Assembly (NCBI RefSeq): GCF_018614205.1
Contig: NZ_JAGGOS010000114.1
Coordinates: forward strand, 1-59,040
Length of the DNA: 59,040 nt
Reading direction: 5' to 3'
Source: Streptomyces sp. ISL-36
Lineage (GTDB): Bacteria; Actinomycetota; Actinomycetes; Streptomycetales; Streptomycetaceae
Made by a program: the position numbers and the translations under genes. Shown here piece by piece: positions 1 through 8,139 of this stretch (positions are counted from its first letter, which is position 1; every line of letters begins with the position of its first letter). The notes under the pieces were generated by a model that worked only from the letters and a program-made list of their open reading frames with translations, ran no database searches and was not told where the DNA came from.

Positions 1-114
1 GAGGCCCGGGAGGCGCTGCGCGGGGTGCTGGCGAGGCTCCCGGCGGCGCTGCGTGACCGACGACCGCTGCCCGCTCCCGTGGAGGCGGCGGCGCGGCGCC
101 TGGACCGGGAGTGA
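1..114 (+). CDS. 3' end of an unidentified protein (partial)
   Basis: An open frame enters from the left edge and ends at a TGA at 112-114, giving 37 residues rich in Ala, Arg and Leu (ends AARRLDRE). Codon use fits neighbouring genes, with G or C at nearly every third position. Too little is present to name a family. It runs in the same direction as the next gene, with 163 bp between them. Confidence 0.5.
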   Translation, partial: EAREALRGVLARLPAALRDRRPLPAPVEAAARRLDRE

Positions 115-242
115 CCGCTCACGCTGTGACACCGAGAGTGACCGCTCGCCGCCTCTCGCCACGGGCGCCGGCCCGGCACCAGCGTGGCGGCGCCATCACG
201 ATGGCGGCGCCAGGACGGTCGAAGGGTGACCGCACCTTGTCC

Positions 243-268
243 GATTCGTCCCCCTGTTCTCGGGGTAC
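243..268 (+). promoter_or_regulatory. sigma-B-like promoter of the carboxylate-amine ligase gene
   Basis: GATTC at 243-247, a 15-bp spacer and GGGTAC at 263-268 match the Streptomyces sigma-B consensus GNNTN-N14-16-GGGTAY. The predicted transcript start lies only 2-3 bases before the ATG at 278, so the message would be almost leaderless, in keeping with the lack of a good ribosome binding site. Motif match only. Confidence 0.45.
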
Positions 269-277
269 CTGCGCCAC

Positions 278-1372
278 ATGATCACCATTGGGGTCGAGGA
301 AGAATACTTGCTGCTTGATCCGGACACCTGCCTGCCGGTACCGCTCGCGGACCGGGTGCGGGCGGCGGCCGGTCTGGAGCCGATCGTCGACGACGCCGAG
401 CTCCAGTCGGAGCTGCTGCAGGCCCAGGTGGAGGTCGCGACACCCGTCTGCACCGACCTGGAGGAGGTCGGCGGTCACCTGCTGCGACTGCGACACGCCC
501 TCGGCACGGCGGCGGAGCGGAACGGCTGCCGGCTCGCCGCCTGCGCGACGGCCCCGTACCGGGAGGCGGCCCCCGTTCCGGTCACCCGTAAGGCGCGCTA
601 CCTGGCGATGCGCTCCCAGGCCCCGCAGCTCGTCGCCGAGCAGCTGGTCAACGGGATGCACGTCCACGCGGCCGTGCCGGACCGGGAGATGGGCGTCGCC
701 GTCCTGAACCGTATCCGGGTCTGGCTGCCGACCCTGGTGGCCATGTCGGCGAACTCGCCCCTGTGGGACGGCAAGGACACCGGTTTCGCGAGCTGGCGCA
801 CGGTGATCTTCGGCCGCTGGCCGGTCAGCGGCCCGCCGCCCCGCTTCGACTCGCTCGCGGACCACGAACGGCGTGTCCAGTCACTCCTGGACACCGGCAT
901 CATCACCGACACCGGCCAGCTGTACTGGCAGGCCCGCCTGTCCGACCGGTACCCGACCGTCGAGGTGCGCTGCGCGGATGTGCAGCTGCGCGCCGACACG
1001 GCGGTGATGTTCGCCGGGATCGTCCGCGCGCTGATCGCCACCGCCATTCGCGAGGAGAAGACGGGTGGCCCGCTTCCGCAGCTCCCGACCGAGCTGCTGC
1101 AGGCGTCGAACTGGCACGCCGCACGGCACGGGCTGAGCGGCCTCCTGGTCGACCCGGCCGGCCGGGCGCGCCGGGCGGGTGACGTGCTGTGCATGCTGCT
1201 CGACCACATCACCCCCGCCCTCGACGAGGCGGGCGACACCCGTGAGGTGACCTCGCTGCTGCACCGGCTCCTCCAGGAGGGCACCCCGGCGGACCGGCAA
1301 CGCCGCGCACTGGCGGAGGGCGGTCTGCCGGCCCTCACGGAACTGATCACGGGCGAGACGGTCACTCCCTGA
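278..1372 (+). CDS. YbdK-type carboxylate-amine ligase (glutamate-cysteine ligase family 2)
   Basis: This 364-residue protein belongs to the GCS2 family. Such enzymes use ATP to join an amino-acid carboxylate to an amine; the E. coli relative YbdK has weak gamma-glutamylcysteine ligase activity. The family hallmark GVEEEY is at residues 5-10, and the acidic metal/ATP-binding N terminus, the SANSPLWDGKDTGFASWR segment and the YPTVEVRCAD segment follow in the usual order. Length is normal (about 360-375). The true substrate cannot be read from sequence. No ribosome binding site precedes the ATG, consistent with the sigma-B-like promoter placing transcription almost at the start codon. It converges on the NIPSNAP gene. 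A separate EgtA-type glutamate-cysteine ligase lies at 36186, so the two are not duplicates. Confidence 0.85.
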   Translation: MITIGVEEEYLLLDPDTCLPVPLADRVRAAAGLEPIVDDAELQSELLQAQVEVATPVCTDLEEVGGHLLRLRHALGTAAERNGCRLAACATAPYREAAPVPVTRKARYLAMRSQAPQLVAEQLVNGMHVHAAVPDREMGVAVLNRIRVWLPTLVAMSANSPLWDGKDTGFASWRTVIFGRWPVSGPPPRFDSLADHERRVQSLLDTGIITDTGQLYWQARLSDRYPTVEVRCADVQLRADTAVMFAGIVRALIATAIREEKTGGPLPQLPTELLQASNWHAARHGLSGLLVDPAGRARRAGDVLCMLLDHITPALDEAGDTREVTSLLHRLLQEGTPADRQRRALAEGGLPALTELITGETVTP

Positions 1373-1377
1373 CACCA

Positions 1378-1409
1378 CGCCCCCGCACCGCCGCGCCGCT
1401 ACGGGGGCG
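1378..1409. terminator. short hairpin between convergent genes
   Basis: CGCCCCCG at 1378-1385 pairs perfectly with CGGGGGCG at 1402-1409 across a 16-base loop. It sits between the two convergent stop codons and could serve both transcripts. There is no T tract. Confidence 0.35.
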
Positions 1410-1411
1410 GG

Positions 1412-2200
1412 TCACGAGATGAGCGAGCGGCCGGTCGGCGCCAGCCGGAGCAGTTGGGGTGGCGCGGTCCGTTCTCCCGCGACGTCCCGCCCTACGTCTC
1501 CCTCGACGTCCCGCTCGACGCCCGGAAGGATCTTCCCTGCGAGGGGGTGGGCCCGGACTTCGGCGAGGTGGCGGCGGTACGCACGTTCGTCGGGGTACGA
1601 GGTGAAGATCGCGGCGACGTTCTCGCCGGTACGGACCGGCAGCCTGGCGAACGTGTTGTGCGCGTCCTCGGTGGTCAGGAAGGCGAGCGGCGCGGGCCCG
1701 GTCTCCCGGAGCGCGGGGAGGAGACCGTCCTGGATCCGCGCGACGCCGTCGTGCCGTCCGGGAGGGAAGGACCACAAGGTGGCGGCCACGAACCGGTCCG
1801 GTGCCGGAGCTCCGACCGGGGAACGCCCGGAGGGGAAGACGGTGAAACCGCTCCCGTCCTGCGCGGGGCGCAGGAGGAGGACGTCGTCGGAGTCGATCAT
1901 GGTGTCGTTCGCCTGCGGGCCGTGCTCGGCCCAGACGGGACCGCCGTAGAAGTCCGTGAGCGCGCGATGGCGTGCCGCCATGTCCCGGAATCCGCGCAAC
2001 CAGACGAAACGGTCCGGATCGTCGAGGTCCCGGAACTGCCCGAGCACCGTCATTCCCACTTCTTCCTGCGTTTCGACGAACTCCCGGTCGAACAGCTCGA
2101 TGAGCTCGTCGCGCCGGCCGGGACGCAGCGTGTACTGGCGAAGCTCGATCACGGCCGGGGGGCCGACGGGGTCGTTGGGCACAGCGGGGCTCCTGTTCAT
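1412..2200 (-). CDS. NIPSNAP family protein
   Basis: The protein has 262 residues if started at the ATG at 2200, preceded by GGAGAG; the frame stays open another 58 residues upstream, but that part is low-complexity and crosses the divergent regulator. Residues about 17-110 (IELRQYTLRPGRRDELIELF, later FVWLRGFRDMAARHRAL) form a NIPSNAP/ferredoxin-like alpha+beta barrel, and a second half resembles another such domain. Members are small dimeric proteins of ill-defined role, sometimes tied to quinone or lipid metabolism. The C terminus carries an Asp-Val-rich stretch (ERDVEGDVGRDV) with matching short DNA repeats. It is divergent from a WYL regulator with a palindrome in the shared leader, so that regulator probably controls it. 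Confidence 0.75.
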   Translation of the reverse strand: MNRSPAVPNDPVGPPAVIELRQYTLRPGRRDELIELFDREFVETQEEVGMTVLGQFRDLDDPDRFVWLRGFRDMAARHRALTDFYGGPVWAEHGPQANDTMIDSDDVLLLRPAQDGSGFTVFPSGRSPVGAPAPDRFVAATLWSFPPGRHDGVARIQDGLLPALRETGPAPLAFLTTEDAHNTFARLPVRTGENVAAIFTSYPDERAYRRHLAEVRAHPLAGKILPGVERDVEGDVGRDVAGERTAPPQLLRLAPTGRSLIS

Positions 2201-2270
2201 CGCTCTCCGGGCAGCGGCGCCCGGCCCTTTCGGCCGAGCGGGGATGCGGATCGACGGTAGGGGGACCGTG

Positions 2271-2285
2271 TGACAGGTGCTGTCA
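2271..2285. promoter_or_regulatory. palindromic operator for the WYL regulator
   Basis: TGACAG, GTG, CTGTCA is a perfect 6-3-6 inverted repeat between the divergent NIPSNAP and WYL genes, 24 bp before the regulator's ATG. A TAGGGG at 2258-2263 could be the regulator's -10, placing the repeat at about +1. Role inferred from position. Confidence 0.5.
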
Positions 2286-2308
2286 GGGTTTCCGGCGAGA
2301 ATGCGCGC

Positions 2309-3286
2309 ATGTCTGCCAGTCGACTGCTGTCGGTGCTGCTGTTGCTGCAATCGCGGGGCCGCATGTCCGCGCAAGGGATCGCCGACGAGCTGGGAGTGTC
2401 CGTGCGCACCACCTACCGTGACCTGGCGCGCCTACAGGCCACCGGGGTCCCGATCTATGCGGAGCCGGGCCGCGGGGGCGGCTACCAGCTGATCGACGGC
2501 TACCGCACCCGCCTCACCGGGATGAGCGAGGGCGAGGCGCGGGCCCTGTTCTTCGCCGGTCTGCCCGGGCCCGCCGCCGATCTGGGACTCGCGGCCGAGG
2601 TGTCGGCGGCCCGACTGAAGCTCCTCGCCGCTCTGCCGACGGGCCTGCGCGAGGAGGCCGCGCGGGTCGCGGCGGTGTTCCACCTGGACGCCCCCGGCTG
2701 GTACCGAGAGCCCGAACGGACACCGCATCTCCCCTTGTTCGTCGACGCGGTGCTCACCCGCCGTGCGGTGGACGTCCGCTACCGCCGCTGGCGCGCCCCG
2801 CAGGAAGTGAACCGCCGCCTCCACCCCTACGGCCTCGTGCTCAAGTCCGGTACCTGGTACGTCGTGGCCGCCACGGACAAGGGGATCGCGACCTACCGCG
2901 TCGCCCAGGTCCTCGATGCGGTACGGGGCGACGAGCTGTTCGACCGGCCGGAGGATTTCGACCTGGGCGCGTACTGGGCCTCCTACCTCGATGACTTCCG
3001 GGCGCGCCGTTACTCCGGCACCGCCACCGTCCGCCTCTCCCCTCGGGGACGCCGGCGCCTGCCCGACAACGTCCCTCCGGAGGTGGTCCGAGCGGTCGAC
3101 TCCACCGCCACCGCCGTCGGCGACGACGGCTGGGTCGAGGCGGTCATCCCGATCGAGGGCACCGAGCACGCCTGCGGCGAGCTGCTGCGGCTCGGCGGAG
3201 ACGTCGAGGTCGTCGCCCCGGCCGAACTCCGCCGGGCCATGTCCGCCACCGTGGAGACCCTCGCCCTCGCCTACGGCCTCCGCTGA
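2309..3286 (+). CDS. YafY/PafC-type transcriptional regulator (HTH + WYL domain)
   Basis: The 325-residue protein starts with an HTH_11 domain (residues about 5-55: LLSVLLLLQSRGRMSAQGIADELGVSVRTTYRDLARLQ in two parts), followed by the GGGYQL strand and a WYL domain around residues 140-230 (LVLKSGTWYVVAATDKG), ending in a WCX-type C-terminal domain. WYL proteins sense small ligands or nucleic acid and repress or activate neighbours. I place the start at the ATG at 2309 because the upstream in-frame GTG at 2270 would run through the operator. Its divergent partner is the NIPSNAP gene, the probable target; autoregulation is likely from the operator's position. Confidence 0.85.
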   Translation: MSASRLLSVLLLLQSRGRMSAQGIADELGVSVRTTYRDLARLQATGVPIYAEPGRGGGYQLIDGYRTRLTGMSEGEARALFFAGLPGPAADLGLAAEVSAARLKLLAALPTGLREEAARVAAVFHLDAPGWYREPERTPHLPLFVDAVLTRRAVDVRYRRWRAPQEVNRRLHPYGLVLKSGTWYVVAATDKGIATYRVAQVLDAVRGDELFDRPEDFDLGAYWASYLDDFRARRYSGTATVRLSPRGRRRLPDNVPPEVVRAVDSTATAVGDDGWVEAVIPIEGTEHACGELLRLGGDVEVVAPAELRRAMSATVETLALAYGLR

Positions 3287-3371
3287 CGCCGGAGCGCCCA
3301 GGCGGCGGGCCGACGCCGGACCACCCCGGCGGCGGGCCGGTCCGGGCTCCGCGGTGGCGATGTCGGCCGGT

Positions 3372-5087
3372 TCACGCACGCGCCGCCGGCGTGAGGGAGA
3401 TGTTCCAGAATTCGGCGTAGCGGCCACCGCGGCGCAACAGCTCGTCGTGGCTGCCTTCCTCCACGGTCCGGCCGCCGTCCAGGAAGACGATGCGGTCGGC
3501 GCGTCGGACGGTCTGCATCCGGTGTGCGACCATCACCACCGTCCGCCCTGCCATCAGGCGCTCGATGCCCTCGTGGACGGCCGCCTCGTTCACCGGGTCC
3601 AGTGCGGAGGTCACCTCGTCCAGCAGCACGATGGGCGCGTTCTTCAGCAGCGCTCGCGCGATCGAGACACGCTGGCGTTCACCACCCGACAGCAGGGCGC
3701 CGCCCTCGCCGACATTCGTCGCCCATCCGCCGGGCAGTCGCTCGATCACCTCGTCCAGCCGCGCGGCGGTCGCCGCCGCCCGGACCTCGGCTTCGTCGGC
3801 GTCGGGGCGGCCGAGGCGTACGTTCTCCTCGATGGTGCCGTCGAAGAGACGGACGTCCTGGAAGACAACGGCGATCTGCGCCATCAACACGTCCGTGCTG
3901 ATCGCGCGCACGTCCACACCCCCCACACGTACCGCGCCCGCGTCCACGTCGTGGAACCGTGCGAGCAGCTGGAGCAGTGTGCTCTTCCCCGCACCCGACG
4001 GCCCGACCACGGCAAGCCGCTGTCCCTGCGGCACGGACAACGACGCGTTGTCGATCACGGTGCGCTCGCCGTGCCGAAAGACGACGGACTCGAACTCCAG
4101 GTCATGTCCTGCCGGCTGGACCGGTTCGCGAGGTTCCGGTAGCGGCTCGGTGCGCAACACCGTGTCGAGTCGCATCAACTCCGCACGCGCTCCGCGCAGT
4201 TGGCCACCGATGTCCGCCAGCGACAGCAGCGGATCGGCGCTGCGTGCGGCCAGCACCAGGATCGCCAGGACCTCTGCCGTACCGATGTCCCCACCGAGCG
4301 CGAGGGAGGCGCCGAGGGCCAGCACCACGGTGAACGTCACCTGCACCGCGAGCGTCAAGCCCACCACGCCGGGCAGCGCAGACAGCGTCGAACGGCGGGA
4401 CGCGCGCTGGACCTGCCGCAGCGAGTCGTCGAGAAACCGGAAGCGTTCGGCGGTCCGGCCGCCGGCCCGCAGCACCGGCTGGGCCTGGAGATATTCGATG
4501 ACTCGCCCGGTGGCCTCCCGGTCGCGTGCGGCGCGCTCCGCGTCGCCTGCGGCCATCGAGCGTCCCGTCCGGATCTGGATCGCCGCCACGACCGGTGCGG
4601 CGACCAAGGCGGCCAGCCCCAGCTGCCACTGGAAGGCCAGCATCACGACCACGATCGTCAGGGGCGTCACACAGGCGGAGACGAACGGTGCCAGCAGATG
4701 CGCGATCGTGCTCATCGCCTGCAGAACGCCGCGACTGGCCAGGACGGACACCTCCCCGACACGGCTCGGGCCGTACCAGCCGAGGGGCAGGCGGGCCAGA
4801 TGATCGCCGAGCCGGTGGTACACACCCCGCAACAGCGTGGTGCCGGTGTGGAAGCCGGACAGATCGCTGATGTAGCGCAGCGCCGCGTAGAGCGCGACGG
4901 CGGCGCCGAACGCGCTCAGCCAGGGCCAGGCATCGGAGGGCGTGCTCTCGAACAGTGCCCGCAGCACGGGGACCAGCAGTGCGTAGGACAAGCCCTCGGC
5001 CATCGCGGTCGCCGTCATGAGGGCCACGGTGCGACGCACCGGCGGGGCGTACTCGTGGCCGAGGACGCGCAGCAGCATTCGTATCAT
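3372..5087 (-). CDS. ABC transporter, fused permease and ATPase (second gene of a pair)
   Basis: A 571-residue half-transporter. About six membrane helices occupy residues 1-310 (exporter-type fold), followed by a nucleotide-binding domain with Walker A GPSGAGKST near residue 361, signature LSGGERQR near 462 and Walker B IVLLDEVTSALD near 485. The ATG at 5087 overlaps the stop of the upstream gene (ATGA), so the two are co-translated and should form a heterodimer. Both members keep intact ATP-site motifs. Exporter-fold pairs of this arrangement include the siderophore importers IrtAB and YbtPQ as well as multidrug exporters; no siderophore genes flank it, so the substrate is unknown. Confidence 0.85.
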   Translation of the reverse strand: MIRMLLRVLGHEYAPPVRRTVALMTATAMAEGLSYALLVPVLRALFESTPSDAWPWLSAFGAAVALYAALRYISDLSGFHTGTTLLRGVYHRLGDHLARLPLGWYGPSRVGEVSVLASRGVLQAMSTIAHLLAPFVSACVTPLTIVVVMLAFQWQLGLAALVAAPVVAAIQIRTGRSMAAGDAERAARDREATGRVIEYLQAQPVLRAGGRTAERFRFLDDSLRQVQRASRRSTLSALPGVVGLTLAVQVTFTVVLALGASLALGGDIGTAEVLAILVLAARSADPLLSLADIGGQLRGARAELMRLDTVLRTEPLPEPREPVQPAGHDLEFESVVFRHGERTVIDNASLSVPQGQRLAVVGPSGAGKSTLLQLLARFHDVDAGAVRVGGVDVRAISTDVLMAQIAVVFQDVRLFDGTIEENVRLGRPDADEAEVRAAATAARLDEVIERLPGGWATNVGEGGALLSGGERQRVSIARALLKNAPIVLLDEVTSALDPVNEAAVHEGIERLMAGRTVVMVAHRMQTVRRADRIVFLDGGRTVEEGSHDELLRRGGRYAEFWNISLTPAARA

Positions 5088-6925
5088 CGGGGCTCGTCTC
5101 CTCGCAGTACGCCACCGTGGGCTTCGGCCTCGGCGGGCGTCGCCGGCCGGTGGGTTCGCCAGAACGCGGCGAACTTGCGGTTCCGTGCCAGCAGTTCGGC
5201 GGGCGGGCCGCTCTCGACGATCGACCCGTTCTCCAGCATCACGACGGTGTCGGCGTCGGCGACCGTCTCCAGGCGGTGGGCGATGACCAGGATCGTCCGC
5301 TCGCCCTCCAGCGCCGCCAGGGCCCGGCGCACCGCCTGTTCGGTCTGCGGGTCGGCGAAGGCGGTCGCCTCGTCGAGCACCAGAACGGGCGTATCGGCCA
5401 GCAGGGCGCGTGCGAGCGAGATCCGCTGCGCCTCGCCGCCCGACAGTCCGGCATCCTCACCGATCACCGAGTCGTAGCCGCGCGGCAGTTCAAGAATTCG
5501 ATCAGGCATGTGCGCCAGCCGGGCGGCACGCACCACATCTTCTCTGTCGGCATGGGGTACCGCCAGCGCGATGTTGTCCGCGACGGACGCGCGCAGCAGG
5601 CGCACGTCCTGGAAGACGAAGGAGACCATCCGGTAGAGCTCCCGGCTGCCGAGCTCGCGCAGATCGACACCGCCCAGGGCGACCGAACCATGGGTCGGGT
5701 CGAAGAACCGCGGCAACAGCTGGACCAGCGTGGACTTTCCGCTGCCCGACGGCCCGACGATCGCGGTGACCGTCCCCGGCTCGAGCACCAGGTCGATCCC
5801 GCGCAGCACCTCCTGACCGTCGTCGTAACCGAAGCGAACGTCACGCAGTTCCACCCGGTGTCCCTGGGGTGCGAGCGGGCGGGCGGGCTCCGGTAGTGAC
5901 GGCACCTCGAGTACGTCCCGGATCCGGCCGACGGCGCGCCGGGCGGCCTGCATGTCGTCGAAGCCGTGGCCGAGGGCCGCCACCGGAGCGGTCAGGCCGA
6001 GTCCGAGTAGCAGGAAGGGCAGGAGGTCGGCCGGGGCCATGCCACCGGCGCTGATCAGGGCAGTACCGCCGATCAGCACGACCAGCAGCACGAACGGCGG
6101 CGACAGCGCCACCTGCATCCCGGCGGCGATCCCGGCCAGACCGCGGACCATCCGGAAGAAGCTGCCGACGAAATCCTCCACGGCCGTGAGGAATCTACGG
6201 TGGACGCGCTCGCTTCCACCGAACACCTTGACCACCGAGATGCCCTGGACGAACTCGACCGCCGAACTCGCGATCCGCCCCATCGCCGCGTCGAACTCCT
6301 TCTGCTCGCGCAGCCGGGTCGGAGTCATCATCAGCGGAACCAGCGCCGCTGCCAGCGCCACCGGGATCATCGTGATCAGTGTCAGCCGCCAGTCGACGGT
6401 GAACAGGTAGATCAGCGACACCAGCGGAACCGCGAAGGCGGAGACGAGCTCGCCGGGGGCGTGGGCGATGAACGGGTGCACGGCGCTCACGTCCTCCCCC
6501 ACCACCTTGGCCAGCTCGCCGGTCCGGCGTCGGGCGAACCAGCCGATCGGCACCCGCCCCAGCCGCGCGGCCAGTCGTCGGCGGAACGACAGTTGCACCT
6601 GACCGTCGAGGACATGCCCGATTCCGGTCGACGCGGCCGTGAACAGCAGACGGACGAACAGGCCGGCCGCACCCGCGATCACCACGATCCGGACGTGACC
6701 GTGATCGATCGGGCCGGGCGACAACAGCGCACGCCCGAGTTCGACGACCGCCAACAGCGGCGCCAGACCTGCGAGAGCGCCGATGACCTGCAGGATCACC
6801 ACGGCGGCGAAACTCCGGGCATGGGGGCGCAGCAGCCCTGCCACGGTGTGTCCCGCCGCCGCGAGGTCGGCGTCCGGTGGTGGTGTGGACCGTTCCCTCG
6901 CCTGGGCGGGGTCGGTGATGGTCAT
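5084..6925 (-). CDS. ABC transporter, fused permease and ATPase (first gene of a pair)
   Basis: This partner is 613 residues from the ATG at 6925, which has GGGAGAA just upstream; a longer reading to 6991 adds 22 unlikely residues. A hydrophilic N-terminal leader of about 35 residues precedes six predicted helices, then a nucleotide-binding domain with Walker A GPSGSGKST near residue 390, signature LSGGEAQR near 493 and Walker B VLVLDEATAFAD near 510. It is translationally coupled to the next ABC gene by a 4-base overlap. Together they would make an exporter-fold heterodimer related to IrtAB/YbtPQ. No Fur/DmdR-type box is visible upstream, so an iron role is only a possibility. Confidence 0.85.
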   Translation of the reverse strand: MTITDPAQARERSTPPPDADLAAAGHTVAGLLRPHARSFAAVVILQVIGALAGLAPLLAVVELGRALLSPGPIDHGHVRIVVIAGAAGLFVRLLFTAASTGIGHVLDGQVQLSFRRRLAARLGRVPIGWFARRRTGELAKVVGEDVSAVHPFIAHAPGELVSAFAVPLVSLIYLFTVDWRLTLITMIPVALAAALVPLMMTPTRLREQKEFDAAMGRIASSAVEFVQGISVVKVFGGSERVHRRFLTAVEDFVGSFFRMVRGLAGIAAGMQVALSPPFVLLVVLIGGTALISAGGMAPADLLPFLLLGLGLTAPVAALGHGFDDMQAARRAVGRIRDVLEVPSLPEPARPLAPQGHRVELRDVRFGYDDGQEVLRGIDLVLEPGTVTAIVGPSGSGKSTLVQLLPRFFDPTHGSVALGGVDLRELGSRELYRMVSFVFQDVRLLRASVADNIALAVPHADREDVVRAARLAHMPDRILELPRGYDSVIGEDAGLSGGEAQRISLARALLADTPVLVLDEATAFADPQTEQAVRRALAALEGERTILVIAHRLETVADADTVVMLENGSIVESGPPAELLARNRKFAAFWRTHRPATPAEAEAHGGVLRGDEPR

Positions 6926-7001
6926 CGTTCTCCCGTCTTCGTCCATCTGGTCGCGACCGGGCCCGTGATCGAGCCGCTGGTCGTACTCCACGGGCCGGTC
7001 G

Positions 7002-7044
7002 ACCGACGGCGTCGAGCGGCAGGTGGCCGCTCGACGCCGTCGGT
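7002..7044. terminator. strong perfect hairpin terminator
   Basis: A 19-bp perfect inverted repeat (7002-7020 with 7026-7044) encloses a 5-base loop, AGGTG. It lies downstream of the hydrolase gene (minus strand) and upstream of the ABC pair, so it most likely ends the hydrolase message and insulates the ABC operon. Confidence 0.7.
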
Positions 7045-7132
7045 GCGGATGCCCGCTGTGACCTCACGCCGTCGGTGCGAGGCCCGCTGTGACCTCACGC
7101 CGCCGGTGCGAGGCCCGCTATGACGTCACTCG
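7039..7132. repeat. 31-32-bp direct repeat, three copies, starting at the hydrolase stop codon
   Basis: Three near-identical units at 7039-7070, 7071-7101 and 7102-7132 share the core CGGTGCG...GCCCGCT(G/A)TGAC. The last unit in plus coordinates covers the hydrolase stop codon (7126-7128); the first runs into the terminator hairpin. Period and position resemble the array after the dodecin gene. Confidence 0.7.
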
Positions 7133-8031
7133 GCCATGGCGCGGCGCAGGGCGGCACCGATTTCGGCGAGCTGCCGCTGCGATACGTCGGCGGACAGGAT
7201 GGCCTGCGAGCCGTGGAAGGTGCCGGGCCACTGGTGCAGCTCGACGGAGACACCCGCCTGCAGCAGGCGCAGCGCGTAGTCGATGCCTTCGTCGCGGTTG
7301 GGGTCGAACTCCGCGGTGGCGATGTAGGCGGGTGGCAGGCCGGACAGGTCGGTGGCCCGTGCCGGTGCGGCGTACGGGGTGGCGGACCGGTCGCCCAGGT
7401 AGTGCCCGAGCGCCGCGGCGCGTACGGCGCGATTGTTCCAGGGTGTGTCGGTGAAGTTCCGCGCCGACCACGTCTGTTGCCGGTCGTCGAGGATGGCTTC
7501 GTTGAGCAGCTGGAAGCGGATCGGCGGCCCCTGCTGGTCGCGCGCCCGCAAGGCCACCGCGGCCGCGAGGTTCGCGCCGGCACTGTGGCCGGCGACCGCG
7601 ATCCGCTCCGGGTCGATGCCGAGCTCGGCCGCCTGCTCGGCCGTCCAGTTCAGTACGGCGTAGGCGTCGTCCAGGGCTGCCGGGAAGGGGTTCTCGGGGG
7701 CCAGTCGGTAACCCACCGAGATCACCGTCGCGCCGGAGGAGGACGCGATCCGGGCGGCCCAGTGGTGATCGGTGTCCAGGTCGCCGAAGACCCAGCCGCC
7801 GCCGTGCAGCCAGATGACGGCGCCTTGTGCGTGTTGTGGACGGTAGATCCGTACCGCCACGTCCGGATCGGCGGGAACCGTGTGGTCCTGTATCTCCATT
7901 CCTGTCGCGTCCGCTGCCGGCCTCGCGGCGGCCAGCTCGGCGAAGGTCTTGCGGTAGGCGACCGGGTCGGCCAGGTCGACCTTGGGGAACAGCGGGACGA
8001 ATGCTTCGAGTTCGGGGTCCATGTCGGCCAT
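7126..8031 (-). CDS. alpha/beta hydrolase, hormone-sensitive-lipase type esterase
   Basis: A 301-residue carboxylesterase-like protein. The oxyanion-hole motif HGGG (WLHGGGWVFGD) is near residue 73, the nucleophile elbow GHSAG near 145-149, the acid in a FDPNRDEG segment and the catalytic His in GTFHGSQ, all as in the HSL family, which cleaves short-chain esters and amides in the cytoplasm. I prefer the ATG at 8031 with GTGAGG before it; ATGs at 8058 and 8022 are possible. It is divergent from a PucR-like regulator, which may control it. Its 3' end runs into a direct-repeat array and a strong terminator. Confidence 0.85.
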   Translation of the reverse strand: MADMDPELEAFVPLFPKVDLADPVAYRKTFAELAAARPAADATGMEIQDHTVPADPDVAVRIYRPQHAQGAVIWLHGGGWVFGDLDTDHHWAARIASSSGATVISVGYRLAPENPFPAALDDAYAVLNWTAEQAAELGIDPERIAVAGHSAGANLAAAVALRARDQQGPPIRFQLLNEAILDDRQQTWSARNFTDTPWNNRAVRAAALGHYLGDRSATPYAAPARATDLSGLPPAYIATAEFDPNRDEGIDYALRLLQAGVSVELHQWPGTFHGSQAILSADVSQRQLAEIGAALRRAMAE

Positions 8032-8127
8032 CCTCACGGCCGCCCCCGCGTTGTTCATCCGACACCCGTCGGGCATCCGGCTCCGATCACGCGCCGATCG
8101 GCGCTCAACCTCCGGCCGTGGAGGCCC

Positions 8128-8133
8128 TATCCT
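8128..8133 (+). promoter_or_regulatory. -10 box of a probably leaderless transcript
   Basis: TATCCT is followed by exactly six bases and then the ATG at 8140. With a usual start 6-7 bases after the -10 box, transcription would begin at the start codon. No ribosome binding site is present; no clear -35 was found. Confidence 0.45.
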
Positions 8134-8139
8134 CCTGGG

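Noticed and set aside
3316..3345. Hairpin CCGGACC/GGTCCGG between the WYL and ABC genes
   Set aside because: The stem is only 7 bp with a 16-base loop in repetitive GC DNA, too weak to call as a terminator.
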